Both the position numbers and the translations under genes were made by a program. Positions 45,871 to 58,054 of a stretch of 64,000 bases of DNA are shown here, in pieces; the stretch's first letter is position 1; every line of letters begins with the position of its first letter. The DNA is from Valencia hispanica. Taxonomy: Eukaryota; Chordata; Actinopteri; Cyprinodontiformes; Valenciidae. The stretch spans positions 50,634,286 to 50,698,285 of the forward strand of contig OY747702.1 of the NCBI GenBank assembly GCA_963556495.2, given 5' to 3'. The notes beneath the pieces are model-generated. The model did not search any database and was not told the DNA's origin. It was given only the letters and a program-made list of their open reading frames with translations.

Positions 45871-48053
45871 TAATTCAATTCAATTCAGTTTATTTTTAGA
45901 TAGCGCCAATTCACAACAGATGTCATCTCAAGGCACTTAACAATAAGTCATTTCAATACATTTATACAAACATTCCAATCAGTTTAAAAGTTTCCTATTT
46001 AAGGAATCCCAGCAGATTGCGTCAGTCATTGGCGTGAGGTTGGGCCCCGTTGATGCAGACTTTCCAACCACAGCAATCCTTCAGCAATCCCTCATACTGA
46101 GCAAGCATGTAGCGACGGTGGAGAGGAAAAACTCCCCTTTAACAGGAAGAAACCTCCAACAGAACCAGGCTCAGTAGGAGCGGCCATCTGCCACGACCGT
46201 CTGGGGGTTTGAGAAGACAGAGCAGAAACACAGAAGGAACAGAAGATCTGATATAAGAGAACTTTCTATGTTACAGAAAGTAAAAAGTTAATAACAGGAC
46301 ACAGTGGATGTTCAGTTACTGGGGGGATCATCCCAGTCGATGCCCCCGTCCAACAGGGCATTGCAGCCAAGCAGGATACCAGACCAGGTATATCTTCTAT
46401 GGAGAGAAAAACACTGAGAGAAAACAAAGTTAACAGTCGAAATAACAAAATGTACTGTAATACAACTGGAGAGTAGTAGGAAATAAGGAAGTAGCAGAGT
46501 GAAGAAAATTGGTAAGTCTGTCCTCCAGCAGTCTAAGCCTATAGCAGCATAACTACAGAGCTAGCTCAGGATGACCTTAGCCACTCTAACTATAAGCTTT
46601 ATCAAAAAGGAAAGTTTTAAGCCTGGCCTTAAAAGTAAACAGAGTGTCTGCCTCACGGACTAAAGCTGGGAGCTGGTTCCACAGGAGAGGAGCCTGATAA
46701 CTAAAAGATCTGCCTCCCATTCTACTCCTAGAAATCCTAGGAACTACAAGTAAACCTGCAGTCTGAGAACAAAGGGCTCTGTTAGGAACATAAGGAACAA
46801 TTAGATATCTGATGTATGATGGAGCTTGATTATGAAGGGCTTTGTATGTAAGAAGAAGGATCTTAAATTCTATTCTGGATTTAACAGGGAGCCAATGAAG
46901 GGAAGCTAAAACAGGAGAAATGTGATCTCTCTTTTTAATATTCATCAAAACTCTTGCTGCCGCATTTTGGATCAACTGAAGGCTTTTAATGGCATTTTGT
47001 GGACTACCTAATAGTAAAGAATTACAGTAGTCCAGCCTTGAGGTAACAAATGCATGGACTAGTTTCTCAGCATCACTCCTGGACAGGATGTTTCTAATTT
47101 TAGCAATATTCCGGAGGTGAAAGAAAGAAATCCTAGAAACCTGTTTAATATGGGATTTAAATGTCAAGTCTCGGTCAAAAATAACGCCGAGGTTCTTTAC
47201 GTTATTACTGGGGGCCAATTTAATGCCATCCAGATGAAGTGATTGACTAATCAGTTTCTGTTTAAGAACTTCTGGTCCAAAGACAGCAACTTCTGTTTTG
47301 TCAGAAATTAAAAGCAAAAAGTTTAGGGTCATCCATGTTTTTATGTCTTCCAGACATGCCTGTAATCTACCTAACTGACTGGGTTCATCAGGATTTATGG
47401 ATAAATATAGTTGTGTATCATCTGCATAGCTGTGGAAATTTATCCCATGCTGTCTAATGATTCTACCAATTGGGAGCATATATATGGTGAACAGAACTGG
47501 TCCAAGCACAGAACCCTGTGGAACTCCACAAGTAACCCTTGAGAGTGAAGAAGATTTATCATTTAGATGAACAAACTGGAATCTATCAGACAAATATGAT
47601 TTAAACCAGCCTAGTGCTGTTCCTTTGATCCCTGCAACATGTTCAAGCCTTTCTAAGAGAATATTATGATCGACTGTGTCAAAAGCAGCACTAAGATCTA
47701 ACAAAACCAGAACAGACACAAGTCCATTATCTGAGGCCATGAGAATATCATTAGTAACCTTCACCAGTGCTGTTTCAGTGCTATGATGAGCTCTAAAACC
47801 TGACTGAAACTCTTCAAACAGCTCGTTATTGTTTAAATGCTCACAGACTTGATTAGCAACAATTTTCTCAAGGACTTTGGATAAGAAAGGAAGGTTAGAT
47901 ATAGGTCTGTAATTCACTAAGTCATCTTGATCAAGGGAAGGTTTCTTGAGTAAAGGTTTAATTACAGCTATTTTATATTCCTGTGGTACGTATCCGTTTA
48001 CTAAGGATAGATTCATCATATCCAAAATGGGGCCAGGAACCAAATGGAACACT

Positions 48054-48055
<2 letters not shown>
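45871..48055 (-). mobile_element. L2-type LINE, 5'-truncated, with intact reverse transcriptase frame
   Basis: The 3' end on the plus strand is TAATTCAATTCAATTCAGTT followed by TAGATAGCGCCAATTCACAA. The same 3' UTR recurs at 62460 and, more diverged, at 60505. The 3' UTR covers 45871-46585 and the coding region 46586-48052. At 48053-48056 it stops abruptly at the poly(A) end of an L1 lying upstream in the same orientation. Confidence 0.9.
46586..48052 (-). CDS. L2-type LINE reverse transcriptase, partial, uninterrupted
   Basis: RNA-directed DNA polymerase that copies the element RNA at the nicked target. 488 codons are open without a stop, but the first codon (GTG) is only where the frame meets the junction; the endonuclease and N-terminus are missing. 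Motifs in order with residue numbers: NYRPISNLPFLSKVLEKIV (47-65), HHSTETALVKVTNDI (89-103), LLDLSAAFDTVDH (115-127, first catalytic Asp), GVPQGSVLGPVLFTIY (178-193), HSYADDTQLYLS (209-220, catalytic DD), then the thumb and C-terminal part LHWLPVKSRIEFKILLLTYK and finally FKARLKTFLFDKAYS. The intact frame suggests recent activity of this family. Confidence 0.9.
   Translation of the reverse strand: MFHLVPGPILDMMNLSLVNGYVPQEYKIAVIKPLLKKPSLDQDDLVNYRPISNLPFLSKVLEKIVANQVCEHLNNNELFEEFQSGFRAHHSTETALVKVTNDILMASDNGLVSVLVLLDLSAAFDTVDHNILLERLEHVAGIKGTALGWFKSYLSDRFQFVHLNDKSSSLSRVTCGVPQGSVLGPVLFTIYMLPIGRIIRQHGINFHSYADDTQLYLSINPDEPSQLGRLQACLEDIKTWMTLNFLLLISDKTEVAVFGPEVLKQKLISQSLHLDGIKLAPSNNVKNLGVIFDRDLTFKSHIKQVSRISFFHLRNIAKIRNILSRSDAEKLVHAFVTSRLDYCNSLLLGSPQNAIKSLQLIQNAAARVLMNIKKRDHISPVLASLHWLPVKSRIEFKILLLTYKALHNQAPSYIRYLIVPYVPNRALCSQTAGLLVVPRISRSRMGGRSFSYQAPLLWNQLPALVREADTLFTFKARLKTFLFDKAYS

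Positions 48056-48094
<39 letters not shown>
48056..48094 (-). repeat. Poly(A) tail of the L1 (poly-T on plus strand)
   Basis: 39 T in a row on the plus strand mark the 3' end of the minus-strand L1. Confidence 0.95.
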
Positions 48095-48096
<2 letters not shown>

Positions 48097-48244
48097 GTGT
48101 CCTGTTTGGCAGTGTGGAGCTCAGAATTGGTGTCTGAGTACCAAGTAGAAGCCCAACAGATTTACTTTCACAAGCGGAGCAGTACAGCTTTTGCTATAGT
48201 ACTCCACTTGATTTATGTGTGAAAAATCTTTATTATGAATTGTT

Positions 48245-51200
48245 GGGGTTTTTATTTCCTGATGTTATGGACACGGAGACGGAAAATTAAGGAGAAGAAA
48301 GAAGGAAGATGAAGAAGAGAGGTAGGAAACAAAATGTCATGAGAGAGGGTGAGTTGAAAATATAAGAGAGGAAGGGGAACAAAGAAAACACAGGAAAACA
48401 TTGAAGTCTGCCTCCATACCCACAGGACGGCAGAGAGAGGGGGAAAAACAAAACACGAAAAAGGAACATCGACAAAACCAACCAAAGATTGTGAACTTAA
48501 GAAGTACACAACCACATCACACAAAAATAGATATAAAAATACAACAACAATGTCACAGAAAAACTAATGGTACCGATTAATCAAGCTCTAGTAATGATAA
48601 CCTCAGCCCAAGAATATATCCTTAAACACCAGAGACCCCACATCTATGTGTGTGTGTTAGCATGCTGGTGCATATAAGGTTTCTCCATAAGAGTGTTCGA
48701 TAGTTGGGGTGAGAAGACATCAATTCGTCCCCCAGGAATCGATATAGGCATGAAGGAGATCGGAGCAAAGACATCCAAAGGACCGCCAGAGCCCCAGGCG
48801 GACCCGGGCGGGGCCGACCGCATCCCCCAAGAGAGGAGAAAAGGAGAACCCCAGCGGAACATCCAGCGGCCACTATGCAGGGGCCCGGGGGGCAGCAGTG
48901 ACAAGCCCACGGGCTCCAGCAGTGACAAGCCCACGGGCTCCGCCGGCAACCGGCCACGCCAGGGCGGGCCGGTCAACGGACCGGGGGAGCCGGGGCCCAG
49001 GGGCACCCCACCCCCCAGCAGGGACCCGACAAGGGACCGGCCGACGAGGGGCCCCCGGAACTTCAGGGGTGGCAGCCGGCCGCCACGCGACGCCTCCACC
49101 CAAGGCCAATCCCCACCGCCAACATCCCAGCGCCCCACCAATAGCCGCAGGGGACGGACAGCATCCCCAGGCCGGGCTCAGTCAGCATCTGGACGCCAAG
49201 TTGTACCAGCTCCTGGGTCCTGATCCCGTGCAACGCAGGGCGCCGAGACCAGGCTTCAAACGAGGGCCAGGGCCGGTCCAACCCGCCAATGAACCGGCCA
49301 CGCACGGTGCGCACAGAACAGGTGATCAAACGAGCAGAGACGCCGGATCCGCATCCCGCCGATCCACCGAGCAGGCACCACCCAACAATCCCAAACCTGG
49401 CACCTCTAAAAGAGGTGCCCCAACCAACCAAAGGAAGATATCGGCCCAGCGCATCGGCCGACCGACACACCGGCCCCCCCAGGCACGCACCAGGTCCAAA
49501 CCGGATTGACCACCGGCGCACCGGCAGGCAGGGGCCCCCGTCACCGGCGGGGAGTGACGGAGGGGAACTAGGCCCCCCATTAAGTGTAAGGCCTGAGGTG
49601 CGCCAGGCGAGGGGGCAGACCAAGATCCAACCTGACAGGTAGACAAAGACATACAGACACAGTCATACGTTCCCTCCCTCTTAAACACATACATTCTCAC
49701 TGACTCACCAAGACACCCAAAAAAATGACGCTGTACCCTCACTCACACACCCCATGCACACTTTATGCTCCCAGGTCCAGGTACTGATGACCCAGTAGAG
49801 CCACCAGCCCCCGGACCCGGGAGGTGGACCCCCTACCTTCTGGGATGGAGACAAGCAGACCGCCAAGGGCCCCACAGTGGTAAAGCAGCCCGACAGCCCA
49901 GGACCCCGACCAGACCGCCTGTCCTCCTCCGGGACCCCAACCCCTGATGGCCCGTAGCGAACAGGGGTGGGAAAAGACCCCTAGCCTCCATCCTCCCGCG
50001 CGAGTATGGTGTTGATGCGTGTTGTTATAATGTGCATTTAAAACAGAGGGGTGGGATGTGGGGGAGGCAGCCACACATCCCCCAACCCCCACCCCGAGCC
50101 CTCAGTGTCTATATGTTGTTTAACAGTGGGCACCGGCACCAGAGGTGAAGCTGAATGTACCGCTCCCCCTCTGGATGCCGAAAAGTGTGCCCACCCCAAA
50201 GTCCCTACATATGTGTCGTGTGAAAATGTTATAAGTGGGAGTGTCTAAGTTGTATATTAAAATTGGGACCCAGGACACCACGGGACAGCGAGGAAGGAAG
50301 CCCCTCCTCGCACCCCAGTGATGTGCCCATGCCCCAAGACCCTATATGAGTGGGTAAAGTGATGGAGCGGGTGGACAGAGGTGTCCAGGGATGGGGAGGG
50401 AAGGACTGGGAGACAAAATGTCTTCCCAGGGAGCCAGCTCCCCCACTGACCCCAATAGGCACCGCTGTTCACCGGGATCCACCAGGGGAGGGAGGCCATG
50501 GCACGTCCGACCCGGGGCCCACGGCCACAGCACCAAAAAGCCCCACGGACCCCAAGGCAGTCCCCCCAGTCCATCCCAGAAGGGGAACTATACCCACTCT
50601 GACATTCGCTCTACTCTCAAAACACAAAAGACACCAGACACCCAGGTTGAGTTCGCTCCCCCCCCCCCCCCCCTCCCGCACACCCCTCCCCCCCGTCCAA
50701 GTGCCCTCGTAGGGGGAGAGCACCTGTTGCCACACAGCAGCAGCATCCCCGCCAGCAAAGGAGGCCACCAGCGCCACCCGCACACCCGAGGCCCCCATAG
50801 CCCGAACCACGTCGACGTACCTGCCCAGACCAGGAGCAAACCGATGAGCCGGGCGGCCGACCCACCAGGCCGACATCCACCAGCCTCATTCTTTGTGGAG
50901 CGACCACTGTTGCTCAACGGCCCGGCAGGAGACCAAACCCAGCGCCCCACCCACCTGCCCTGCACGCCCACCACCCGGCCAGTCCACCCGCAAGTCCGAC
51001 CGATCCCGGCCAAATGCCCAACCCCAGCGCCCCACACAAAGACCAAGACCCAGGAGCCAAATCCAGTGCAAAAAAGGACTGATCCGGCCCAGAAACGCCA
51101 CCCAGCCGCCGCGACCAGCAGCCAGGCACCCCAACCAGCAAACAAGGCGAGACGCCATACAGGGACTGGCGATGACAATCGGCCCAGAGAAAAAAAAGAG

Positions 51201-51585
51201 AGGCGGCTGCACATGCCGGCCACCGGGCGGCCACGACCCCCACAGCCAACAGAGACCCCACGCCGGCCGACCCCCAGCCAGGACCACAGCTAGGGGGCGC
51301 GGCGCCCCCGAGCCCCGAATCCCCAGGCCCACCCCAGACCCTACCCAGGCGCAGCACGGCCACCAGGCCAGTAACCCATGTCCGCCAGTGCAACCCCCCC
51401 AAGGCACCGCATGCAGCCATCAGGAGTCACCACCCAAAGCCCAACCCCAGGCCGGCCACGACGTCCAGCGCCCCATCCGCCCAGTGATCCCACCCCCCGG
51501 GGTCCCCCCCAGACGCCTCCAACCCCAAAACCCCCACATCAGCAACAGTGTCCCAAACGACAAAACCAAGTGCCCCCCACCCCCA
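48245..51585 (-). repeat. GC-rich 3' region of the L1
   Basis: C-rich plus strand and G-rich transcript strand, especially 48700-51590. It aligns by eye with 31086-35215 on the other strand over its whole length. It contains C runs such as 50660-50672. Frames up to 300 codons (50391-51293, plus) are low-complexity Pro/Arg/Ser/Thr/His-rich and occur on the antisense strand, so I do not call them genes. Function, if any, is unknown. Confidence 0.75.
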
Positions 51586-54500
51586 CTAGGTGATGGAGCC
51601 GATCAAAGGAGCCCAGAGAGATTGATCAGATATGGAGCCAGACGCCGTCTCAAGACCAATATAAGTATCTGGTATATTGCTTGTGCATTGTAAGCAGGTA
51701 TTAGACGATGTAAAACCCATCCTAAACATTCGTTGACCTGTATAGTGTACTCTATGAAGGATTTTGTATTGTATTAATTGCAAATTAGGATTTTTTGTTA
51801 TTTTAAAGGTTCTTAAACATATCTGAGACCAGACGTTTTGGTCAAAGCTGGCTGATAAATCCACCTCCCATTTTGAAATAGGGATGGCTATTGATTCATC
51901 TAATGTAGATAAAGTTTTGTATATTTTAGACAGCAATTTGGGGGGGTTGAGATTAAGAAAATCTAAAACTCTTGCTGGAATTTGTAATTCAGCTGTATTG
52001 AGCCTAAATTTACCATTAATAATAGATTTAATTTGTTGATATTCTAAGAATTTGTTTTTATCAATTCCATATTGTGTAATTAATGTATTAAATGGGATAA
52101 AGTCTGTTCCTTCAAATATATGTTCCAGGTATTCAACTCCATTGCACCTCCAGACTGGGAAACTTATCATAAATTTTTTTTGAAAGATGTCAGGGTTATT
52201 CCAGATGGGTGTACGTCTGCATGGGATTATTGTGGACTCTGTCATTTTTAGAAACTCCCACCATGCTGTCAGAGAGGAGCTGATATTTATGCTTTTAAAG
52301 CATTCATATTGTTTTATATTTGAGCTAATAAATGGTAGGTCTGAAAGTTTTATCTTATTACATAGTGTCTGTTCTACGTCTATCCAGGACTCGTCTAGGT
52401 AGCTATGTTTTAACCATCTTGATATGTATTGGAGCCTGTTGGCTAAGAAATAATGATGGAAGTTTGGTAGATCTAGACCTCCTTTTTCTTTGGTCTTCTG
52501 CAGTGTTTTTAAGCTGATACGTGGGGGTTTATCTTTCCAAAGAAATTTAGAGATAGAGGAGTCCAGAGATCTAAACCAGTCTAGTGATGGTTTACTTGGG
52601 ATCATTGAGAATAAGTAGTTGATTCTGGGCAAAACCATCATTTTTATTGAAGCAACCCTTCCCATAAGTGATATGGGTAGAGATTTCCATCTGGCAAGAT
52701 CATCTTCCACTTTTTTTAAAAGTGGGATGTAGTTTAACGTTATTAAATCTGCCAGTCTTGGTGAGACATTGATACCTAAATAGGTAATATTCCCTGACTG
52801 CAGTTGTGTATTAGTTGGATTCTGGACAGAACAATTGATTGGAAGAACTGTAGATTTTAACCAATTTATAGAATAATCTGTAACATTTGAGTTTATCAAC
52901 CCGATTACCTGAGAGAAAGAGGTTTGTGAATGCTGGAGAAAAAGTAATACATCATCTGCATAAAGACTAATTTTATGTTCTATGTTATTGCATTTTATGC
53001 CTTTAATATTGTGAGTTTGCCTGATCGCTGCAGCTAGTGGTTCAATAAAAATAGCAAACAGGGAGGGAGAGAGAGGACATCCCTGCCTGGTACCTCTCTG
53101 AAGATAAAACCTAGATGATGTTTGGTTATTTGTTCTGATACACACTGTTGGTGAACTGTATAATATTTTCAACCAGTTTATAAAAGAATTTCCAAAGCCA
53201 AATTTATGTAAGGTTACAAATAAGAATTTCCAGTTAACTCTATCAAATGCTTTTTCTGCATCTAAAGATAATATATTAGTTTTAATGTTTTTACAGTTAG
53301 AAAAATCTATTAAATCTATTAATCTACGTGAATTTGTGGATGAATGTCTCCCTTTAATAAAACCAGTTTGATCAGGATGTATTATAAGAGGGGTTACTTT
53401 CTCTATCCTTTTTGCGAGGGCTTTGCAGATTATTTTAAGATCAACATTAATGAGGGATATGGGACGATAGCTGGTCTTTACCTGATTTTAGTAGAAGACT
53501 AATGTAGGCAGAATTCATATTTGGTGGGAGTCGGCCATTTTCCTTGGTTTCCTGCAGCATTCTGTGGAATGTTGGTGCCAGAATATTCCAGAATTCTTTA
53601 TAGAACTCTGCTGGAAATCCATCTGGGCCTGGAGCCTTATTATTGGGCATGCCTTGGAGGGCCTCCTGGAGTTCAGCCACTGTTAGTGGTGAATCCAGGG
53701 CCATCGCTTGACTTTCAGATAATTTAGGTAGTGTGATATTATCAAAAAATTGTTCAATTTCATGATCCGATGGAGGCTTTATACTCACCAGAGAGTATAA
53801 AGCCTTGTAAAATTCTTTAAATGTGTTGTTTATTCTTCCAGGATCATATACTGTATTCCCGGTCTGATCTTTAATAGCAGATATAGTTGTTTTTTCTTTA
53901 TTAATTTTTAGCTGGTTAGCCAAAAATCTACCTGATTTATTACCTTGTTCAAAGTTTTCTATCCTAAGTCTTTGAATTAAGAACTGGGTCTGTTTATTGA
54001 TAATTTGATTTAATTCTAGCTTTGCTGTACGGATTTTGCCTAGTCTCTCCTCTTCTAGAGAAGCTTCTAATGAATTAATAGTTTCTTCTAATTCCTGAAT
54101 ATGTTTTTTTTTCCATTTTCTTTTTATTTGATGAGAATGAGATTATTTTACCTCTAATCACAGCTTTTCCTGCCTCTCAAAGAATGGATGGCGACGTACC
54201 AGGGAGGTCATTATATTCTAAATAAGAAGCCCACTCTTTTTCAAAATATTTTATAAATTCTTTATCCTTAAGTAAGGATATATTAAATCTCCAATTTTTG
54301 CTTTGAGGTGTTTCTGTTTTATTTACTTAAGTTAGAGAAACAGGAGCATGATCGCTAACAGCTATAGGGTGTATCTCAGTGTCTGAAATGTCAGTCAACA
54401 GTGAGCTGCTGACTAACAAATAATCCAGTCGAGAATATGAATGGTGGACATTTGAGAAGAAAGTATATTTTTTGTCATTGGGGTGAAGTGATCGCCATGC

Positions 54501-55037
54501 ATCACAAAGTCCATAATCGCCCATGTACTGTTTGACTATATCTATAGATTTCCAGCTGCGCTGAGTCCCTGCTGTGCTGAGCCTGTCTATTTCTTCATTT
54601 AAACCAAAGTTGAGGTCGCCCCCAAGAAGAAGTGAGCAATCCATGTGTTCAAGGAGCACAGAGAAGAAGGAATGAAAGAATGAGGGGTCATCAACATTTG
54701 GACCTTATATACTGACAGTACATATCTTTTGGTTATGTATAGATAGTTTTACTATAATAAATCTACCCTCTGGATCTGTAACTGTATCTATTACTGTAAA
54801 ATTTACATTTTCATTTATTAATATTGCTACTCCCCTTTGTCTGGAGTTATAGCATGCAGAAAACACATTAGGAAACTCAGGGGATTTAAGATCATCTGCA
54901 GCTGAGGAAGATTTATGGGTTTCTTGTAATAAGACGACATGTGCCTTAAATCTTTTAAGCTGGTTAAGAATCTTAACTCTTTTCTCTCTGGTGCCAGCTC
55001 CATGAATATTCCACGTGACAAACCTTTGGGTAGTCAT
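51586..55037 (-). pseudogene. L1 ORF2: AP endonuclease and reverse transcriptase, broken
   Basis: The endonuclease nicks the target and the reverse transcriptase copies the RNA there. The frame starts at 55037 with MTTQRFVTWNIHGAGTREKR (catalytic Asn), then VVLLQETHKSS (catalytic Glu). An in-frame TAA at 54705 follows CTVSI. It continues with LLLGGDLNFGLN (Asp and Asn), SRLDYLLVS and ISDTEIHPIAVSDHAPVSLT (His), then another TAA at 54327. A frame change near 54120 leads to the linker and MPNNKAPGPDGFPAEFYKEF. A frameshift near 53470 leads to SYRPISLINVDLKIICKAL, ILSLDAEKAFDRVNW (Asp), RGTRQGCPLSPSLFAIF and ISLYADDVLLFL (catalytic DD). This last frame stays open for about 630 codons to 51586. 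The C-terminus diverges after CLQCTSNIPD and runs into the GC-rich region. Confidence 0.9.
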
Positions 55038-55443
55038 AGTTTGGAGATAAAAGTTGTAAAGTCCATATCACCATAGAAACAGATAAACACAGGTGTATTA
55101 TTAGTTTGTGCCTGGGGTTGCCTGATTGAAAATCCAAAAGCCGAGATATAAGAAAGAGAAAAATAGAAGAAGGTAGTGAAGGTGTGAAGGGTGAGAGAGA
55201 AAGAAATAGTTATGTTATGAAAAAATTCTGTGTGTGTGTGTGAGTGATAAAAGAAGGAAAAAGGAGTGACAAAGACATTTGGTGATAGACATGTGAAGAT
55301 GAGAAAAGAAAAAAGAGCCAGTATCCCAGTGCTTAGCCCTGGCCCCGCCCACATTGAGTGAAGTAAACAACTTTACAGAGCTGTGCTAACATTAGATTAT
55401 AGTTGACTGGTAAAACAACTCTTATCTGACCCGTGTTACATGA

Positions 55444-55776
55444 CTAATAAAGCCAAGGAGTAAGCTGGGGGTCCCTGAACAGCTGCCCATTAACATACAG
55501 TTTATCTACCGCTACTGTAGCTCTGGTGCCTTCACTGATATATTTCTTCCTGATTGGGAACAAAACGCGCCTTCTATCCAGGATTTCCTTCGGATATTGA
55601 TCGTTAACGCTATAAGGAGCTTCTAATTCTGATACCCTCGCCTCCAAAGCTACAAAAATATTACATTTATTACAGTTACCATTATCACTAAAGGAGGCAG
55701 GGAAGTAACTAAACATCTGACAGAGAGAGCAAGAGAGAAGAGAAGAGTTAGAGACAGGAGAGAGAAGAGTAGCCAT
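55444..55776 (-). pseudogene. L1 ORF1 remnant with internal deletion
   Basis: A 110-codon frame. The N-terminus is MATLLSPVSNSSLLSCSLCQ, with CSLC and CNKC pairs that could form a zinc-binding unit, and LEARVSELEA, the start of a coiled coil. It then jumps to RRRVLFPIRKKYISEGTRAT and DKLYVNGQLFRDPQLTPWLY, the conserved C-terminus of fish L1 RNA-binding ORF1 proteins. The middle (coiled coil and RRM) is absent, so I infer a large internal deletion. It lies about 400 bp upstream of ORF2, as expected. Confidence 0.7.
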
Positions 55777-55930
55777 AGCCGCAATGAAGCTAAGCTAACT
55801 GAGCTAGCGAGACCTTACCACCCCAAGAAAAGCTGTGTGAAACACAAGGATTTCCCAAAACGTAAAGTACACCACCACAAAACGTGTGTTTTAGTGTGCT
55901 TGTGTGTTAAAATAACTTAGAAAGGGCTCA

Positions 55931-58007
55931 GCAGAGAGAAAATAAGATCAATTCAGATACATCTCCCATTTATCTGATTCAGGTGCGGTTTGCCTCTTTT
56001 TCAGTCTTTACATTTTATTTTCTATTTTCCTCAGTTATTTTTCACAAACTGCTTTATCTGTGCTTTTCTGGATAAAAGAAATGCATTTGCATTTAACTCC
56101 CTAAAAATTATCCGAAGATATTTTCTTCATTGTCACAATATATTTGACCGTAATCTTTGTGAACCACATGAGATACATTTTAAGACATAACTTTTACAAA
56201 CAAAATGCAAAAATACAAAGGCCAAACTTCTTTTAGCTTAATTTTTCGAAGTAACATTGAGCCAAATAAGCTGTTTATTTCTGTCCAGCAAGACTGTGTG
56301 TCCATTATCCCATGCGCTATGAAAGCTGCCACCAGCTGAAGTTGCCTAAAACCATCAGAAACACTGAAACACTCTCTGGAGCTCTTGTGTTTCATACCCT
56401 GTTGCCAGCTCTCTCCTGCACAACCACCTGCCACCTGCTGTGAAACTCCTGTCAGAGGGGAGGGAAAGATAACAAAACATAATTGGAGCAAAACTCCAGA
56501 TTTGACCTGCCATGTCAGGATCAGATATCTGAAGTAAACTTTAGTTGCAAGCCATGCGCTTTAAAAGAGTTTGTCACAGCAAAGAAAATAATCTGTTTGG
56601 ACTGGAAAAACACAGCATACTTATTGGGGAATTTCTAAGACCAACAGCAAATTGTCCTCCTCAGTTAAAAATCTTGTCAAATCAGACAAGACCAGCTGAA
56701 AAAATGTTTCATTTGTATTGCTAAATCTTTGAGATGGTGTTTCATATTCTGTCTTTCTAAAATAATATATACAGGTGTCAAGCTGACATGATTACAGTGC
56801 TTATTTTCCTGTCCTGGTCAGAGATAGACGTAATATATTTCTGAAACCTAGTGTTTAGATTATTACAGCTGTGCAAAAAAAATTATTTATAATACAGTGA
56901 GAGAAATGTTGTAGACTTGTGGTTTTGCTCTGCTATAAAGGGTTTCACTGGCTGCATCTTTCATAATCCTTGTAAGATTGTTTTATTCATAACTTCAATT
57001 GAATTAATACAACAGAAGAGTTCTCTCTGATAGCTTTTTGATTCTTTCTCTATGTGTCACTACATGTCAGTGACTTTAAAAACCGCATTAAATCCAGAGC
57101 TTCCTTCTAAGCATTGTTAGATTTAAGAATGAAAACACATGCTGAATTTGTTCCCATTATCTAAAAAAGGTTGTTTACCCTGATGGTTTTACGTATTTCA
57201 CAAAGGAAATCCTTTGTTGTTTGTTGTTTGTTGTTAATCACCTGCATCCATAATTCATTTTTACTCCAAACCTTTCAAACATAATTATTTTTCCTTTTTT
57301 TGGCCTCAGCTTTCCTTCCATTATGGTTTCAGGCAGCAGGAGTCTGTTGTGCCTCTGTCTGCCACACCAATACATTTCCCCTGTTCCTGTTGACGATAAA
57401 CAGTATTTGATACTGGTTTGAACAATACTCATGGCCTCTGGTGCCCCTCTGCACAATGGTGCACTTGTCTTTGCCTGCTGAGAGAGAACACCAGTGGACA
57501 GACAGCTGTTGCTTGCAATTAGGGAATCCCATGAAGGCCTTCAGAATATTTTTTGTTGTTAAATTTAACTGTACAACTTGAGGGCTTTCTGCACACATAT
57601 GATTTTTTTTTGGGAAATGAGCAACCTTGAAACACCAAACAGTGAAATAAGATACATTTTGGAAGAAGGAAAAGACTAAATGACAAGTTAACAAAATCAA
57701 GTAGAGAAAATAGTTAATTTAAACAATGAAAAAGCCCTGGTAACCAACCAATGTGTATTTGTTCAGGCAAGAACGAGTTGTTTTTGTTGTTTGAACTGAA
57801 CAAGAATTAAATGAAATTATGCTCTTTCACAGCTTTAATGAGATGAAAATGTATTTTTGATTAATTAGTTAAGATTATAAATCAAAAAGAAATACCTGCA
57901 TCTGGGATAAAACCCTGACAGACCGTCATTTTGGCAATCTCGCAGAAGCCATCTGTTAACAAAATATATATATAAAATAAAAAAAAATAAAAAAATATAT
58001 ATATATA
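55931..58007. other. AT-rich stretch, no gene seen
   Basis: No coding signal. TA-rich and A-rich simple sequence at 57960-58007 precedes the palindrome. The 123-codon minus frame at 57329-57700 has no recognisable domain. Confidence 0.5.
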
Positions 58008-58020
58008 TTTTTATGTGTGC

Positions 58021-58054
<34 letters not shown>

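Larger units (their letters stand above)
48056..55930 (-). mobile_element. L1-clade (Tx1/Swimmer-like) LINE, nearly full length
   Basis: In its own direction: remnant ORF1 (55776-55444), ORF2 with AP endonuclease and reverse transcriptase (55037-51586), a GC-rich 3' region of about 3.3 kb (51585-48245), a conserved terminal segment (48240-48095) and poly(A). The exact 5' end is uncertain, somewhere in 55800-55930. I could not find a target duplication (the sequence ACCAAATGGAACACTTC at 48039-48055 is not repeated beyond 55.8 kb). Confidence 0.85.

Noticed and set aside
46586..48052. Reading the 488-codon frame as a complete gene with a GTG start
   Set aside because: The GTG is simply where the frame meets the L1 poly(A) joint. 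LINE polyproteins start much further upstream with an endonuclease domain.
50391..51293. 300-codon plus-strand frame, and overlapping long frames at 48693-49509 and 50893-51693
   Set aside because: They lie antisense in the GC-rich L1 3' region, are low-complexity Pro/Arg/His-rich, overlap each other in several frames and follow from the scarcity of stop codons in C-rich DNA.
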